A stretch of 57,080 bases of DNA from an uncultured Selenomonadales bacterium (GTDB taxonomy: Bacteria > Bacillota > Negativicutes > Selenomonadales > Selenomonadaceae): NCBI GenBank assembly GCA_937877565.1, contig CALFJB010000011.1, positions 1 through 57,080 on the forward strand. Reading direction: 5' to 3'. Below the pieces are notes generated by a model. That model was given only the letters and a program-made list of their open reading frames with translations, did not search any database and had not been told where the DNA came from. Position numbers and translations under genes: made by a program. Of this stretch, positions 1 through 6,940 are shown in pieces (within the stretch, counting starts at the first letter, position 1; every line of letters starts with the position of its first letter).

Positions 1-47
1 TTAGCCTCAAAATTATTACCGCAGACAGGACAAATGTGAGTAACCAT
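1..47 (-). CDS. 5' end of a small zinc-ribbon protein, cut by the window edge
   Basis: A leftward reading frame starts with ATG at 47 and runs off the window after 15 codons. It encodes a CPVCG zinc-knuckle (residues 6-10). No strong Shine-Dalgarno site is visible. Taken alone this could be chance. However, short stand-alone NrdD-like phage proteins often begin with such a knuckle, and the opposite window end carries the C-terminal part of exactly such a protein. I infer these may be two halves of one gene, although a direct join is out of frame by two bases. Confidence 0.4.
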   Translation of the reverse strand, partial: MVTHICPVCGNNFEA

Positions 48-105
48 AGTTATTTCGTATAAACAAGAAATTCGGGTTCCGGCGTGTGAGCTAATAAAGT
101 AACAT

Positions 106-390
106 TCATTGACTTTCATCTCCTTTTATTTGTTCTGCAAGCAATTTTTCTAGCCAAACCTCCTCAACCAACTCCTTAAGTTCTCTCTTTATATTTTCTC
201 TCATTTCAGCTTCCCTCTTTTGGACAGCTTCCTTCGTTTTTTCAAAGCCGCTGTCGACCTTCTTCTCAAATTTTTCCAAGTGCTCACGGACTTCTGTGTA
301 TTCGCTGATACGCCCGTCCATAAAACCTTTAGTATAAGCCGCTAAAACCATTTTCTTTGCATTGTTTCCTTTAATGACAAACGTAATCAT
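106..390 (-). CDS. Small charged coiled-coil protein, function unknown
   Basis: This encodes 94 residues starting at ATG 390 (a GTG lies one codon upstream). A GGGGGTG stretch just ahead can act as ribosome-binding site. The first 30 residues are mildly hydrophobic. From about residue 40 the protein is a run of Lys/Glu-rich heptads, predicted to be a coiled coil. I do not recognise the family. It is the last complete gene of the leftward early operon, downstream of two YopX-like genes, so an early accessory role is likely but unproven. Confidence 0.6.
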   Translation of the reverse strand: MITFVIKGNNAKKMVLAAYTKGFMDGRISEYTEVREHLEKFEKKVDSGFEKTKEAVQKREAEMRENIKRELKELVEEVWLEKLLAEQIKGDESQ

Positions 391-403
391 CACCCCCGAG
401 CGA

Positions 404-426
404 GCCGGTGTATAATGCCCACCGGC
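404..426 (-). other. Hairpin between early genes
   Basis: GCCGGTG (404-410) and CACCGGC (420-426) form a perfect 7-bp stem with a 9-nt loop. It lies 14 bp upstream of the ATG of the coiled-coil gene, so the leftward mRNA would carry it just before the ribosome-binding site. There is no T-run, so it is more likely an mRNA processing, stability or translation element than a terminator. Confidence 0.45.
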
Positions 427-474
427 AAGGCAGTCAATGTTACTTCTTAAGAGCTTTCCGTTCTTTGATAGCCG

Positions 475-903
475 TTACTTTTTCCTCCTACTTAATTTCT
501 TTATAGGCTTGGCATCGTAAATGTTACCGACAACCTTCATCTCAAATTCTATGACATTGGCGTCAGTGAGTGGTGGAGCCTCTAAGGATTTGAAATTGAG
601 ACCGAGAAAATCGGGACCATTGATAAACTCAACCGTAAAGGTACCGCAGTCTTTGATGTCAATGTTATCACCCTCAAAGATAGGTTGATTATTAATGTCG
701 TAAATGCCGCTAAATTCGCAAACAGTATCGCAGTCAACCTCGATGTAGTCGTTAATGATGTCAAGGATTCTGGCTTTAGGTTTCACAATGTAGTGAGAAG
801 CATAACCGAGATATTTATTAAACTCGCCGACAATCAAACTACCTTGTACCCAGAAGGCTTTTTCGCCTCTAGTTTTGGCTTTATACAAATGTTTTCTTAC
901 CAT
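475..903 (-). CDS. YopX-like phage protein
   Basis: This encodes 142 residues from ATG 903, with a GAAGGGTGA ribosome-binding region. The central and C-terminal part shows the YopX pattern: 'CEFSGIYDINNQPIFEGD' (about residues 62-79) followed by a V-V-G-N-I-Y-D-A motif near residue 125. YopX proteins are common small phage proteins named after Bacillus phage SPbeta; their biochemical role is not established. It is one of three YopX-like genes in this operon, which suggests duplication or repeated acquisition. Confidence 0.75.
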   Translation of the reverse strand: MVRKHLYKAKTRGEKAFWVQGSLIVGEFNKYLGYASHYIVKPKARILDIINDYIEVDCDTVCEFSGIYDINNQPIFEGDNIDIKDCGTFTVEFINGPDFLGLNFKSLEAPPLTDANVIEFEMKVVGNIYDAKPIKKLSRRKK

Positions 904-911
904 TATTTAAT

Positions 912-1292
912 TCACCCTTCGAGTAAATCAAGATTATCATGAGCGTTACCGATGACAACAAGACCGCCAATTTCCAACGCCCACCATAACTCTACAAATC
1001 CACTATCAGAATAATTGAGAATCCACTTTCCATTACGCCTACCAACTCTACCGCGCTTGTACTTGCACATGACATCTGTTCGTTGGTTTTCCAAAATGTC
1101 ATCTTCCCAAATGCTTTTGCCATTAGTGTCGAACATTTCGGCAAATTCGCCGACAGTCTCAGGAATAATTGTCTCAACCGGCAGATCGTGAGGATAGGTA
1201 GCAAAGAGTTTATCGGGAGTAGAAGAGTGATACGCGCCATAAATCCATTCTTTAGAGCTTGCTTCCTGTGCCCTAAACTTAACCTTTCTCAT
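912..1292 (-). CDS. YopX-like phage protein
   Basis: This encodes 126 residues from ATG 1292, preceded by a good GAAAGGAG site. It carries the clearest YopX signature of the three copies: 'GEFAEMFDTNGKSIWEDDI' (about residues 47-65), basic central strands, then 'GNAHDNLDLLEG' at the C-terminus. The order fits the usual YopX layout of G-x-Y/F-D-x-x-G-K-x-I-x-E-x-D followed by V-I-G-N-x-x-D-N. Function is unknown. It sits 8 bp upstream of the next YopX gene and downstream of a strong inverted repeat. Confidence 0.8.
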   Translation of the reverse strand: MRKVKFRAQEASSKEWIYGAYHSSTPDKLFATYPHDLPVETIIPETVGEFAEMFDTNGKSIWEDDILENQRTDVMCKYKRGRVGRRNGKWILNYSDSGFVELWWALEIGGLVVIGNAHDNLDLLEG

Positions 1293-1313
1293 TGCTAACG
1301 CTTCTCCTTTCTT

Positions 1314-1351
1314 ACAGGCAGCATATAAGAAGTAGTAGGTGTGCTGCCTGT
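1314..1351 (-). other. 10-bp perfect inverted repeat in early operon spacer
   Basis: ACAGGCAGCA (1314-1323) is perfectly complementary to TGCTGCCTGT (1342-1351), with an 18-nt loop. On the leftward mRNA it lies in the 77-bp spacer after the Gam-like gene, directly ahead of the ribosome-binding site of the YopX gene. On the plus strand it is followed only by a short TATTTTG. It could be an operator, an mRNA-stability hairpin or a weak attenuator. Confidence 0.5.
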
Positions 1352-1369
1352 ATTTTGAGTTAGTTATCT

Positions 1370-1888
1370 TCAGTTTGCTTTGACGTAGAATACGTCGGTC
1401 TCAGGCTCTGCTTCCATATTTTGAAGAACTTCTCCGTCATCACTTACCACAAGCCCATCACTCACAACATTAAGGATTTTCTTCAAGCCGACCCAGTCGA
1501 CGTATTCTTTAGTAATAACGTACTCGTTGAGATTATGAGCCTTAACGAGCTCAAGAAGCTGTTCAGATTTGCCGTCGATCTTTTCACCACCGATGGTAAA
1601 CTTTGCAGGGGACTTTTTAAAACCAGCAGTACCCGATGGCAGCTTAATTGACTTCTTACTTTTGCCTTCCAGCTGCTTTTGAATGATTGGCTGGAGCATT
1701 GCAGTATTTTCATCGATAATTCGTTGAGGTTCAGCAATGCTCTCTGCAAGCCATTTGTCAATCTTAGCGGCGAAGGCTTCTTTCTTAAGTTTTGCAAGTT
1801 CTTCAGCTATTTTGATGTCTTGTTGCGCTTGAGTTATGATTTCCACCAACTCATCAGCAAAGACCAATTTCTGCGCAGTGTCTTGCAT
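1370..1888 (-). CDS. Gam-like host-nuclease inhibitor (Mu Gam / Gp157-like)
   Basis: This encodes 172 residues from ATG 1888, with an AGGAGAGAG site. The N-terminal half is a long Lys/Glu/Gln-rich helix (residues 15-85). It is followed by 'KSIKLPSGTAGFKKSP' (about 79-94) and a VDW/LKK region. This matches the Mu-Gam pattern of a coiled-coil arm followed by a short beta strand K-x-V/I-x-L-P-x-G-x-x-G. Mu Gam-type proteins bind DNA ends and block RecBCD-type nucleases. Gp157-type proteins look similar, so the exact family is uncertain. Proximity to RecT, SSB-like and RusA genes supports a recombination role. Confidence 0.6.
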   Translation of the reverse strand: MQDTAQKLVFADELVEIITQAQQDIKIAEELAKLKKEAFAAKIDKWLAESIAEPQRIIDENTAMLQPIIQKQLEGKSKKSIKLPSGTAGFKKSPAKFTIGGEKIDGKSEQLLELVKAHNLNEYVITKEYVDWVGLKKILNVVSDGLVVSDDGEVLQNMEAEPETDVFYVKAN

Positions 1889-2306
1889 ATCTCTCTCTCC
1901 TCTCTTTGATGCGCTCCTGCACTTTTGCGTTTAGGGACGCAAAAGGTGAATCGCCACGATAGGGTTTGCCATAATTGTCGCCGCCGTCAATCAATTTACC
2001 GTCGATGCCTTTGCATAGGTTCCTTTTAGCTGTTTCGTTTGGTTGCAAATTGTAATGCCGCAAAACTTTCTGTGCTTCTCTTTCATCAGCGGCGCGGTCG
2101 AATTGCAACTTGATTGAATGGTAATGCTTTTCATCAATCGGCAGGATTATTTCTTTCATCGAAGTGTCATAACCAATGTCTACGGAATCAACGTACGGCA
2201 GCAAGCCAACTTTCAGCAAATAAGAGCTTGCGCATACGTGAGACACGAAATTGTGGCAACGATTGAAATACTCAGGCTCCAAAGTACTTTTTAACGCTTC
2301 TTCCAT
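1854..2306 (-). CDS. Hypothetical early protein
   Basis: This encodes 150 residues from ATG 2306, chosen because GGGAGAAG lies just upstream; an in-frame ATG five codons earlier would overlap that site. I do not recognise the family. The N-terminal half contains several Cys/His residues (CHNF, SHVC, near residues 17-25). The middle has acidic strands. The C-terminus is very basic and helical (KVQERIKERRER). It overlaps the Gam-like gene by 35 bp and sits 12 bp beyond RusA, so translation is probably coupled within the recombination cluster. Confidence 0.6.
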   Translation of the reverse strand: MEEALKSTLEPEYFNRCHNFVSHVCASSYLLKVGLLPYVDSVDIGYDTSMKEIILPIDEKHYHSIKLQFDRAADEREAQKVLRHYNLQPNETAKRNLCKGIDGKLIDGGDNYGKPYRGDSPFASLNAKVQERIKERRERYARHCAEIGLC

Positions 2307-2317
2307 TTTCTTCTCCC

Positions 2318-2692
2318 TCATAACTCATCTGTAACGCTTACCTCAACGCGAGGGTTGATCTTATCTTTGAACTTGTAAACCTCAGCTTGCACCACCTGCC
2401 CATCGTCTTTAAAGGCAATACCATTGAGCGCATCGAGAATACTTTTGAGGTGGTTGTCAATGTCCCCAGACTGTTTAGAGTCAGCTTTAACAGGGTGAAA
2501 GACTTTAACGACGACGGATACAGGTTTATCAGTGCAAGTGCTATTTCTCATTGCAGAGCGAGCAATCAAGGCGACAGTACTTCTGTATTCACGGTAAATT
2601 GTAGGATTATGAGGTCTGCCGCCGTGAGTAACTCGCTTGTAAGAGATAGGCTTGCCGGGTACTGTAAAATTAATTGTCACTGCTAAAATCAT
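2318..2692 (-). CDS. rusA: RusA-family Holliday junction resolvase
   Basis: This encodes about 124 residues if ATG 2692 is used. No strong ribosome-binding site is visible and the gene overlaps the upstream one, so the start is uncertain. The N-terminus has the RusA strand 'VTINFTVPGKPISYKR'. The catalytic region has GDIDNHLK (Asp 77 and Asp 79), then LDALNG and KDDGQV with Asp 96/97, matching the conserved acidic residues of RusA. RusA dimers cut four-way DNA junctions, which in phages resolves recombination and packaging intermediates. RecT and an SSB-like protein lie just upstream in the operon. Confidence 0.85.
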   Translation of the reverse strand: MILAVTINFTVPGKPISYKRVTHGGRPHNPTIYREYRSTVALIARSAMRNSTCTDKPVSVVVKVFHPVKADSKQSGDIDNHLKSILDALNGIAFKDDGQVVQAEVYKFKDKINPRVEVSVTDEL

Positions 2693-3176
2693 CAGCGTCG
2701 TCAAAGTTGTCAAGGATATTGCCATATACTACCCAATGTCGAGCTTCGTCTTCTGTTAGTGCAACGAAGCGGACGGTGCGGATGTGATCAACCTCATAAT
2801 CAGCGTGAATATCTTTGTTAGTGTTAATAATTTTTGGCGCAGTTTGAACGATACGCTCTGACATCAAATAAAATGCGCTGCGCTCCGGCACCCAACGAAC
2901 GACAGGATTAGAGTAGAAATTTTCCGGATTAGTCTGTTCTTCGTCAATTAAAAGGTTTGCTGCGATATAATCTGCAGACTTGAGGCGGTCATTCTCAAAA
3001 ATGAGATTGCCTTCGGCGTCTTTCACATCAGTGGCACGGCAGATGGTATTCACGTGATAGAACTCGTTTTCGCAGTAGAAAATTTCTCCGCCGCTATGTG
3101 TATCTGTATCAATGGGATTAAGTGTCTTCCACCCTGCAGGCGTAGAATCTGTTTCTGATTTTGCTTTAATCAGCAT
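2670..3176 (-). CDS. YopX-like protein, long variant
   Basis: This encodes 168 residues from ATG 3176, with a GGAGG site eight bases upstream. It has a YopX-like core, 'DAEGNLIFENDRLK' (about 55-68), VVRWVPE (about 91-97), and 'VVYGNILDN' (about 150-158). It is longer than the other two copies and ends in an acidic tail (DDADDFSSDN). It overlaps RusA by 23 bp. Function is unknown. Confidence 0.7.
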   Translation of the reverse strand: MLIKAKSETDSTPAGWKTLNPIDTDTHSGGEIFYCENEFYHVNTICRATDVKDAEGNLIFENDRLKSADYIAANLLIDEEQTNPENFYSNPVVRWVPERSAFYLMSERIVQTAPKIINTNKDIHADYEVDHIRTVRFVALTEDEARHWVVYGNILDNFDDADDFSSDN

Positions 3177-3194
3177 TGTATTTGCCTCCTTTCA

Positions 3195-3785
3195 CTAAAA
3201 TGGTATATCAGGCTCACTGCCACCGGTCGAGTGATCGATCATATCATCTTCGGGTGGTTTAGTGGATTTTGGCAGGTTTGCCGTTCCATTTTTGATTTCG
3301 CTGATAGGGTAGGTGCGTGCTATTGTAAGTGCATAAGCATCATTGCCGTTCTTGTCTACGTATTTTCTATCCTTAAAAGCGATGCCGACAATTTTGTCCG
3401 CCAAAGATTCGATATCATAGTTGCTATCAGCGAAACTAAAGCCTGCATTAGATTTTTCGATGTTTTCAATCAGACCCTTGAAAAGTTTCATCTGATAGTT
3501 ATTTTCTTTGAGATAGGTTTGTACTGCGTCGTAGTTCCAGTTATCGGCTCCAAAACTTTGACTGCGGTTTTCGAGGTCTGCTTGAAAGTAACCGGCACTT
3601 TCGCCATCATGAATGTCAAACTCAACATTTATGCAAGCATTGCCTTTTTTGGTTTCGCCGGAATAAATCCTGGCGATCTCGCCGATGTAAGGCACTCCTG
3701 CTTTAGGTTTTGGTGGTAACTCCTCTACTCTTGGTTGTGCAGCTTCGAGACTTTCGTAGAAGTCCTTGTCGAGACAATCAGCCAT
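3195..3785 (-). CDS. Phage single-stranded-DNA-binding-like protein
   Basis: This encodes 196 residues from ATG 3785, overlapping the end of recT by 8 bp. It is not a canonical SSB by sequence. It ends in the tail 'GGSEPDIPF', the acidic D-I-P-F tip by which SSB proteins recruit partner enzymes. The body contains beta-rich segments (YIGEIARIYSG, NACINVEFDI) that would fit an OB fold. Its position between recT and the resolvase genes is typical for a phage SSB of a RecT recombination system. I infer ssDNA binding from tail plus context; a DUF669-type protein is an alternative name. Confidence 0.65.
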   Translation of the reverse strand: MADCLDKDFYESLEAAQPRVEELPPKPKAGVPYIGEIARIYSGETKKGNACINVEFDIHDGESAGYFQADLENRSQSFGADNWNYDAVQTYLKENNYQMKLFKGLIENIEKSNAGFSFADSNYDIESLADKIVGIAFKDRKYVDKNGNDAYALTIARTYPISEIKNGTANLPKSTKPPEDDMIDHSTGGSEPDIPF

Positions 3786-4638
3786 TCATAACACCGCCTT
3801 TTACCGTGGCGCTATCATTCAGCGGAACTTCTTCGATAATGTTTTCTTCAACCGGCAGTGCTTCAACCGCCTCAACATTCCTTATAGGCTTTTCATTATC
3901 GATGTAACGATACTTGCCGCCTTCAATAATGATAGCTTGGTCGGCTTGAATTGCAGTTTCAAGTTCGATGGAGATGATACCGTACTTTGAGATAAGAGAC
4001 TTTAGGACGGTTTTTTGAGCCATTGCGTCGAAGAGAGTTGACCAGGGCGAAGTTTTGGCGTTGTTGGTAACGTCGTAACGGTAAGACTGCGAATACTTTT
4101 TGGCGTGTGCCTTGAGTTCTTCGACCGACATATAGACAGTTTTGCGGAAGCCGTTTAGAAGCTCGAAGGCTGCAAAGTAGCCAATAATTTTGTCTGAAAT
4201 TTTGTCCTGCCAAATAATTTCGCCTGTAGTACGATCACGGCTTTCGATTTCGCCTTCGTAGACAGCACCAGCGTTGATAGTCTTGTATTGCCCTGAGCGG
4301 ATAGCCAACTGATAGAGCCCTTTCCAACCGATTTGGAACTGCGCTTTGTAGGTACCGTTTTTCTCCTTATAAGGCACGATGTACGCCTGGCTAAGTGTAG
4401 GAGAAATTGAGAGGTTCATAGTGGCCGCCTGTCCAACGGCTGAAAGAATTGAGGTAGCGTCGCATTTTTGAAGAAATTGATTGTTGCCGACGATACTGAG
4501 CATATTTGTACGCATCCTACCTGCAATTTTTGCGTCATTGAGCAAGGTTTTAAGACGGTTGTAAACCGCAGGTGACCCTAAGGACTTCATTAAACCTTGC
4601 GGTTTGTTGACTGCAAGGTCATTGTTTTGTGTTGTCAA
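3778..4638 (-). CDS. recT: RecT single-strand annealing protein
   Basis: This encodes 286 residues beginning at a TTG (4638) with GGAGTG seven bases upstream; there is no better in-frame ATG. The core matches RecT: 'SILSAVGQAATMNLSISP' followed by YIVPY, 'QFQIGWKGLYQLAIRSGQY', then 'SPWSTLFDAMAQKTVLKSL'. RecT coats ssDNA and anneals complementary strands for phage recombination. The C-terminal 50 residues are acidic and variable. No RecE-type exonuclease gene is visible next to it; the SSB-like gene follows instead. The promoter and 5' end of the opposite-strand RNA start just upstream of this gene, so the two transcription units diverge here. Confidence 0.93.
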   Translation of the reverse strand: MTTQNNDLAVNKPQGLMKSLGSPAVYNRLKTLLNDAKIAGRMRTNMLSIVGNNQFLQKCDATSILSAVGQAATMNLSISPTLSQAYIVPYKEKNGTYKAQFQIGWKGLYQLAIRSGQYKTINAGAVYEGEIESRDRTTGEIIWQDKISDKIIGYFAAFELLNGFRKTVYMSVEELKAHAKKYSQSYRYDVTNNAKTSPWSTLFDAMAQKTVLKSLISKYGIISIELETAIQADQAIIIEGGKYRYIDNEKPIRNVEAVEALPVEENIIEEVPLNDSATVKGGVMNG

Positions 4639-4667
4639 AATTTTTCACTCCTTTTTTTAAAAAACTA

Positions 4668-4696
4668 TTGACAAAATCAAGAAAATGTGTTTATAT
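4668..4696 (+). promoter_or_regulatory. Promoter for rightward orphan RNA
   Basis: TTGACA (4668-4673), a 17-bp spacer and TTATAT (4691-4696) form a near-consensus sigma-70 promoter pointing right. It lies just upstream of the leftward recT gene. No rightward gene follows, only a structured region closed by a terminator at 5066-5094, so I infer that it drives a non-coding RNA starting near 4703. Confidence 0.7.
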
Positions 4697-4702
4697 TTAA
4701 AT

Positions 4703-5095
4703 ATGTGTTGTGGTCGAACCGAAAACTGACAAGTGCTTGAGCAACGATACTACCCGGGAAAAGGTCGTCAGGCTCAAGGGCGAAGAGCTGTCAAACCCTA
4801 CCGTATACTTTGGAACCCTACACTGATAGCAACTGCGTAAAGCCTGTCTGGTGGTCATTGTAAAAAGTCCGCTAATTCGGTTAATTCCGTAAGTCGGTTA
4901 TGGCTGGTGAAATGATGGGGCAATGGGTGAGTTGGATATGAGATCGCACCTCGCGTGGTAATACTCTGTGAAGCTAGCAAGGATCCTAGTTAAACAGGTA
5001 CGCATGATGAGAGAATGAGAAAATGAATGTCCGACGCGGCATTCTGCAAATAGAGTAAAGGCAGGAGCTCATCTGCAGAGCGGATGGGCTTTTTG
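4703..5095 (+). ncRNA. Orphan structured non-coding RNA, about 390 nt
   Basis: This fills the 530-bp gene-free gap between recT and the coiled-coil membrane gene. It has its own promoter (4668-4696) and ends in an intrinsic terminator (5066-5094). An early hairpin pairs CTTGAGC (4735-4741) with GCTCAAG (4772-4778), with nested ACGA/TCGT and ACC/GGT pairs and a purine-rich loop. A later one pairs GAATG with CATTC around 5025-5045. No reading frame with a ribosome-binding site is seen. I could not assign it to tmRNA, RNase P, 6S, group I or group II classes from the motifs I know. Phage-borne ornate RNAs such as GOLLD or ROOL are possible comparators but I cannot confirm either. Confidence 0.6.
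5066..5094 (+). terminator. Intrinsic terminator of the orphan RNA
   Basis: AGCTCATC (5066-5073) pairs with GATGGGCT (5083-5090) including one G-U pair, with a 9-nt loop and a run of five T immediately after. It faces rightward and closes the transcript that starts near 4703. Confidence 0.75.
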
Positions 5096-5168
5096 TCGTG
5101 TCTTTAAATATGCTTTCACTCCTCCGGCGTTGATGGTTGATAACCCGCCTTGAGATATAATCATCATC

Positions 5169-5525
5169 TTAACCGCCAATTAACCAATGAATGATATGCG
5201 CTACGACTATAACAACAGGGATAACAATCAATACCCCAACTTGATAATTTAAGTTGCGCTCACGGACTTTCAGGCTGTAGATAGCGGCTTCAAGTTCTTT
5301 AGTAGCGCGCTTGAGTTGTTCTTTTTCGTGATAGCAGCGCATTTCGGTATATTCGTCGGCAATTTCGTAGTGCTTCTTGATACGATCAGTCAACTTCTTG
5401 TCAGCAATTCTTGCAAGAAGGATAGCCTCGCGGTGAAAATTTTGACGAACAGCCTCAAGGAGTTGGTTGACTGTAGCGAGGTCAGCCTCTTTCTTGAGTT
5501 TCTTTTTAAGTTGACGTTTATTCAT
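5169..5525 (-). CDS. Coiled-coil protein with C-terminal membrane anchor
   Basis: This encodes 118 residues from ATG 5525, with an AGAGGTG site. Residues 1-90 are highly charged and helical with heptad-like spacing. Residues about 97-114 (VGVLIVIPVVIVVAHIIHW) are a single hydrophobic membrane segment, leaving a short C-terminal tail. The topology is that of a tail-anchored protein with a cytoplasmic coiled coil. The family is not recognised. It lies 12 bp after another small membrane-protein gene, suggesting a two-gene membrane-associated unit in the early region. Superinfection exclusion or replication anchoring would be guesses. Confidence 0.6.
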   Translation of the reverse strand: MNKRQLKKKLKKEADLATVNQLLEAVRQNFHREAILLARIADKKLTDRIKKHYEIADEYTEMRCYHEKEQLKRATKELEAAIYSLKVRERNLNYQVGVLIVIPVVIVVAHIIHWLIGG

Positions 5526-5537
5526 CTTTGTTTAATT

Positions 5538-5768
5538 TCACCTCTTTTCTTTTTCGTGATGAAGCTGATGATAATTGTCGGTGTGCTCCATCCCATTAGT
5601 TCTAGATTGAAGTTGAATAAGCTGACTGTTAATTTGATAACCTGCATAAGAGAAACCGAGCAGAAGTGGTACAGCAAGTAAGATGAGAATGAGAAGCCAG
5701 CCGGTCATGGTAAAGGGAGTGCCTCTCGTTAACTTTTCGAGTTCTCTGTAAATGCGATCAGTTAGCAA
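5538..5768 (-). CDS. Small single-pass membrane protein
   Basis: This encodes 76 residues. The start is taken as TTG 5768 with AAAGGAG 11 bases upstream; no ATG fits. Residues about 20-42 form one strong hydrophobic segment (MTGWLLILILLAVPLLLGF), preceded by a basic stretch, so the N-terminus is probably cytoplasmic. The remaining tail is polar and His-rich. Not recognised. It is transcribed with the coiled-coil membrane-anchored gene 12 bp downstream. Confidence 0.5.
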   Translation of the reverse strand: MLTDRIYRELEKLTRGTPFTMTGWLLILILLAVPLLLGFSYAGYQINSQLIQLQSRTNGMEHTDNYHQLHHEKEKR

Positions 5769-5825
5769 TACGTTTCACGCTCCTTTCGGCGGTCGTCCAT
5801 GACCAAAATGCTCCTGCAAATACAG

Positions 5826-5854
5826 TTGACATAAACTTAGTCGAATGATATAAT
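5826..5854 (+). promoter_or_regulatory. Perfect consensus rightward promoter facing into a leftward gene
   Basis: TTGACA (5826-5831), 17 bp, TATAAT (5849-5854) is a textbook sigma-70 promoter. It sits in a 131-bp spacer and fires rightward, antisense to the leftward 346-residue gene. A stem of AGCGACT/AGCCGCT (5873-5893) followed by TTATTTTT could terminate very early. If it does not, the transcript is antisense to the gene and its leader. Confidence 0.65.
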
Positions 5855-5899
5855 CTGAGCAGCGATTTCTGAGAGCGACTGTCGAGTAGCCGCTTATTT

Positions 5900-6940
5900 T
5901 TATGCCGTCAAACTGATATAATCGCCGACCGTGAAGGAATCAAAGCCTTCCTCAAGAACCTTTTGAGCAGCGTCGCGCACGTCGTCAAATCCTTTGAGCT
6001 TGGCGGCGTTTTTGATTGTGTAAACGTCCCAACGGCGTCGTTTAGAGTTAGAATTGCTGACAGCGTTTGCAAGGTTGTTAACATAATCAATTTTGGAGAT
6101 TTCAATCACCGGCTTGATCTTGTCTGTAAGAACTGGCAATTTGTTGTCCGGCTCCACCCGATGATTGACTGCTGCTCTTGTTTCAAGGTCGGGGTTTTCT
6201 TCAACTTTGCGGTGGATTGCTGCAATTTCTACTTCTGCTTGTTCTGCGACTTGTGCTTCCGGTTGTGTATCTTGGCAATTTTCAGCGGCTTTCGGAGAAT
6301 AACCATATTTATCCATAATCTTTTGCAATTCTGCCTTGAAATATTCTGCTGATTGGTGATCGCCAACTGCTTCAATTTCAGTGATTGAAGTTACGGCATA
6401 GCCATAACGTTTATCAGCATATTCATGACCGTTAGCCTCCAGAAGTTTAACCAATGCTTTAAGATTAAGCTCGGCGTCACGGCGTGGCTTTGCGGCAGCG
6501 GCGTTGTAAATGCTTTTATTTTTACGATAAGCCTTACGATACTCAGTCATCTTTGAGTTGAAGGCTTTGTGGTCATAGTAGATTATGCTTTTACCAGAAT
6601 TGCGTTCCCAGCCAAAACTTCTTTTGAGTGTGTCGGCGTCGCTTGTTCCTGCGACCTCATAATCATCAATGTCGATGAATACCATTTGGCTCCGAAGCTC
6701 TTTTACCTCATCAAGAGTGAAGGCAAGAGGATTCTCATTTTCGATTTCGTTGATTTTTGACAAGAGGTCTTGATTGAGATTTTGAGCTGAAGCCTTAGCA
6801 TTCGCAAGATTTTTTTTGGCGATTGAGTTTTCTTTTGTACCTTTGGTAGTGATGCTTGCCTCATAAGCACTGCGGGTAATTTTTTCACCGATTTGTTTTG
6901 CGAGCATTTCGCGTTCGGCTTTCGTCATTGTCTTTTTCAT
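5900..6940 (-). CDS. Hypothetical early protein, 346 residues
   Basis: The start is ATG 6940, with AAAGGAG eight bases upstream; longer in-frame starts lack a site. The family is not recognised. Residues 1-70 are Lys/Ala-rich helices. The middle (about 75-200) is globular with IDIDDYEV, 'GWERNSGKSIIYYDHKAF' and many Lys/Arg. An Ala/Glu-rich linker follows near 225-260. A C-terminal helical domain begins around 290 (RRRWDVYTIKNAAKLKGF) and could bind nucleic acid. It is preceded by a long structured leader and crossed by a strong antisense promoter, so its expression may be RNA-regulated. It lies in the early operon between the antirepressor and the membrane proteins. Confidence 0.65.
   Translation of the reverse strand: MKKTMTKAEREMLAKQIGEKITRSAYEASITTKGTKENSIAKKNLANAKASAQNLNQDLLSKINEIENENPLAFTLDEVKELRSQMVFIDIDDYEVAGTSDADTLKRSFGWERNSGKSIIYYDHKAFNSKMTEYRKAYRKNKSIYNAAAAKPRRDAELNLKALVKLLEANGHEYADKRYGYAVTSITEIEAVGDHQSAEYFKAELQKIMDKYGYSPKAAENCQDTQPEAQVAEQAEVEIAAIHRKVEENPDLETRAAVNHRVEPDNKLPVLTDKIKPVIEISKIDYVNNLANAVSNSNSKRRRWDVYTIKNAAKLKGFDDVRDAAQKVLEEGFDSFTVGDYISLTA

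Noticed and set aside
3231..3719. Rightward open frame of 162 codons opposite the SSB-like gene
   Set aside because: It has no start signal, a composition typical of antisense frames (Phe/Val/Cys-rich), and the leftward gene is supported by synteny and the D-I-P-F tail.
5000..5030. Hammerhead ribozyme core
   Set aside because: A TGATGAG and a GAAA are present, but the invariant C before the first is A, and no flanking stems fit.
4703..5095. Orphan RNA as tmRNA, RNase P RNA, group I or group II intron
   Set aside because: The tmRNA tRNA-like ends and tag frame, the RNase P core, the group I P/Q/R/S elements and the group II domain V were all looked for and not found.
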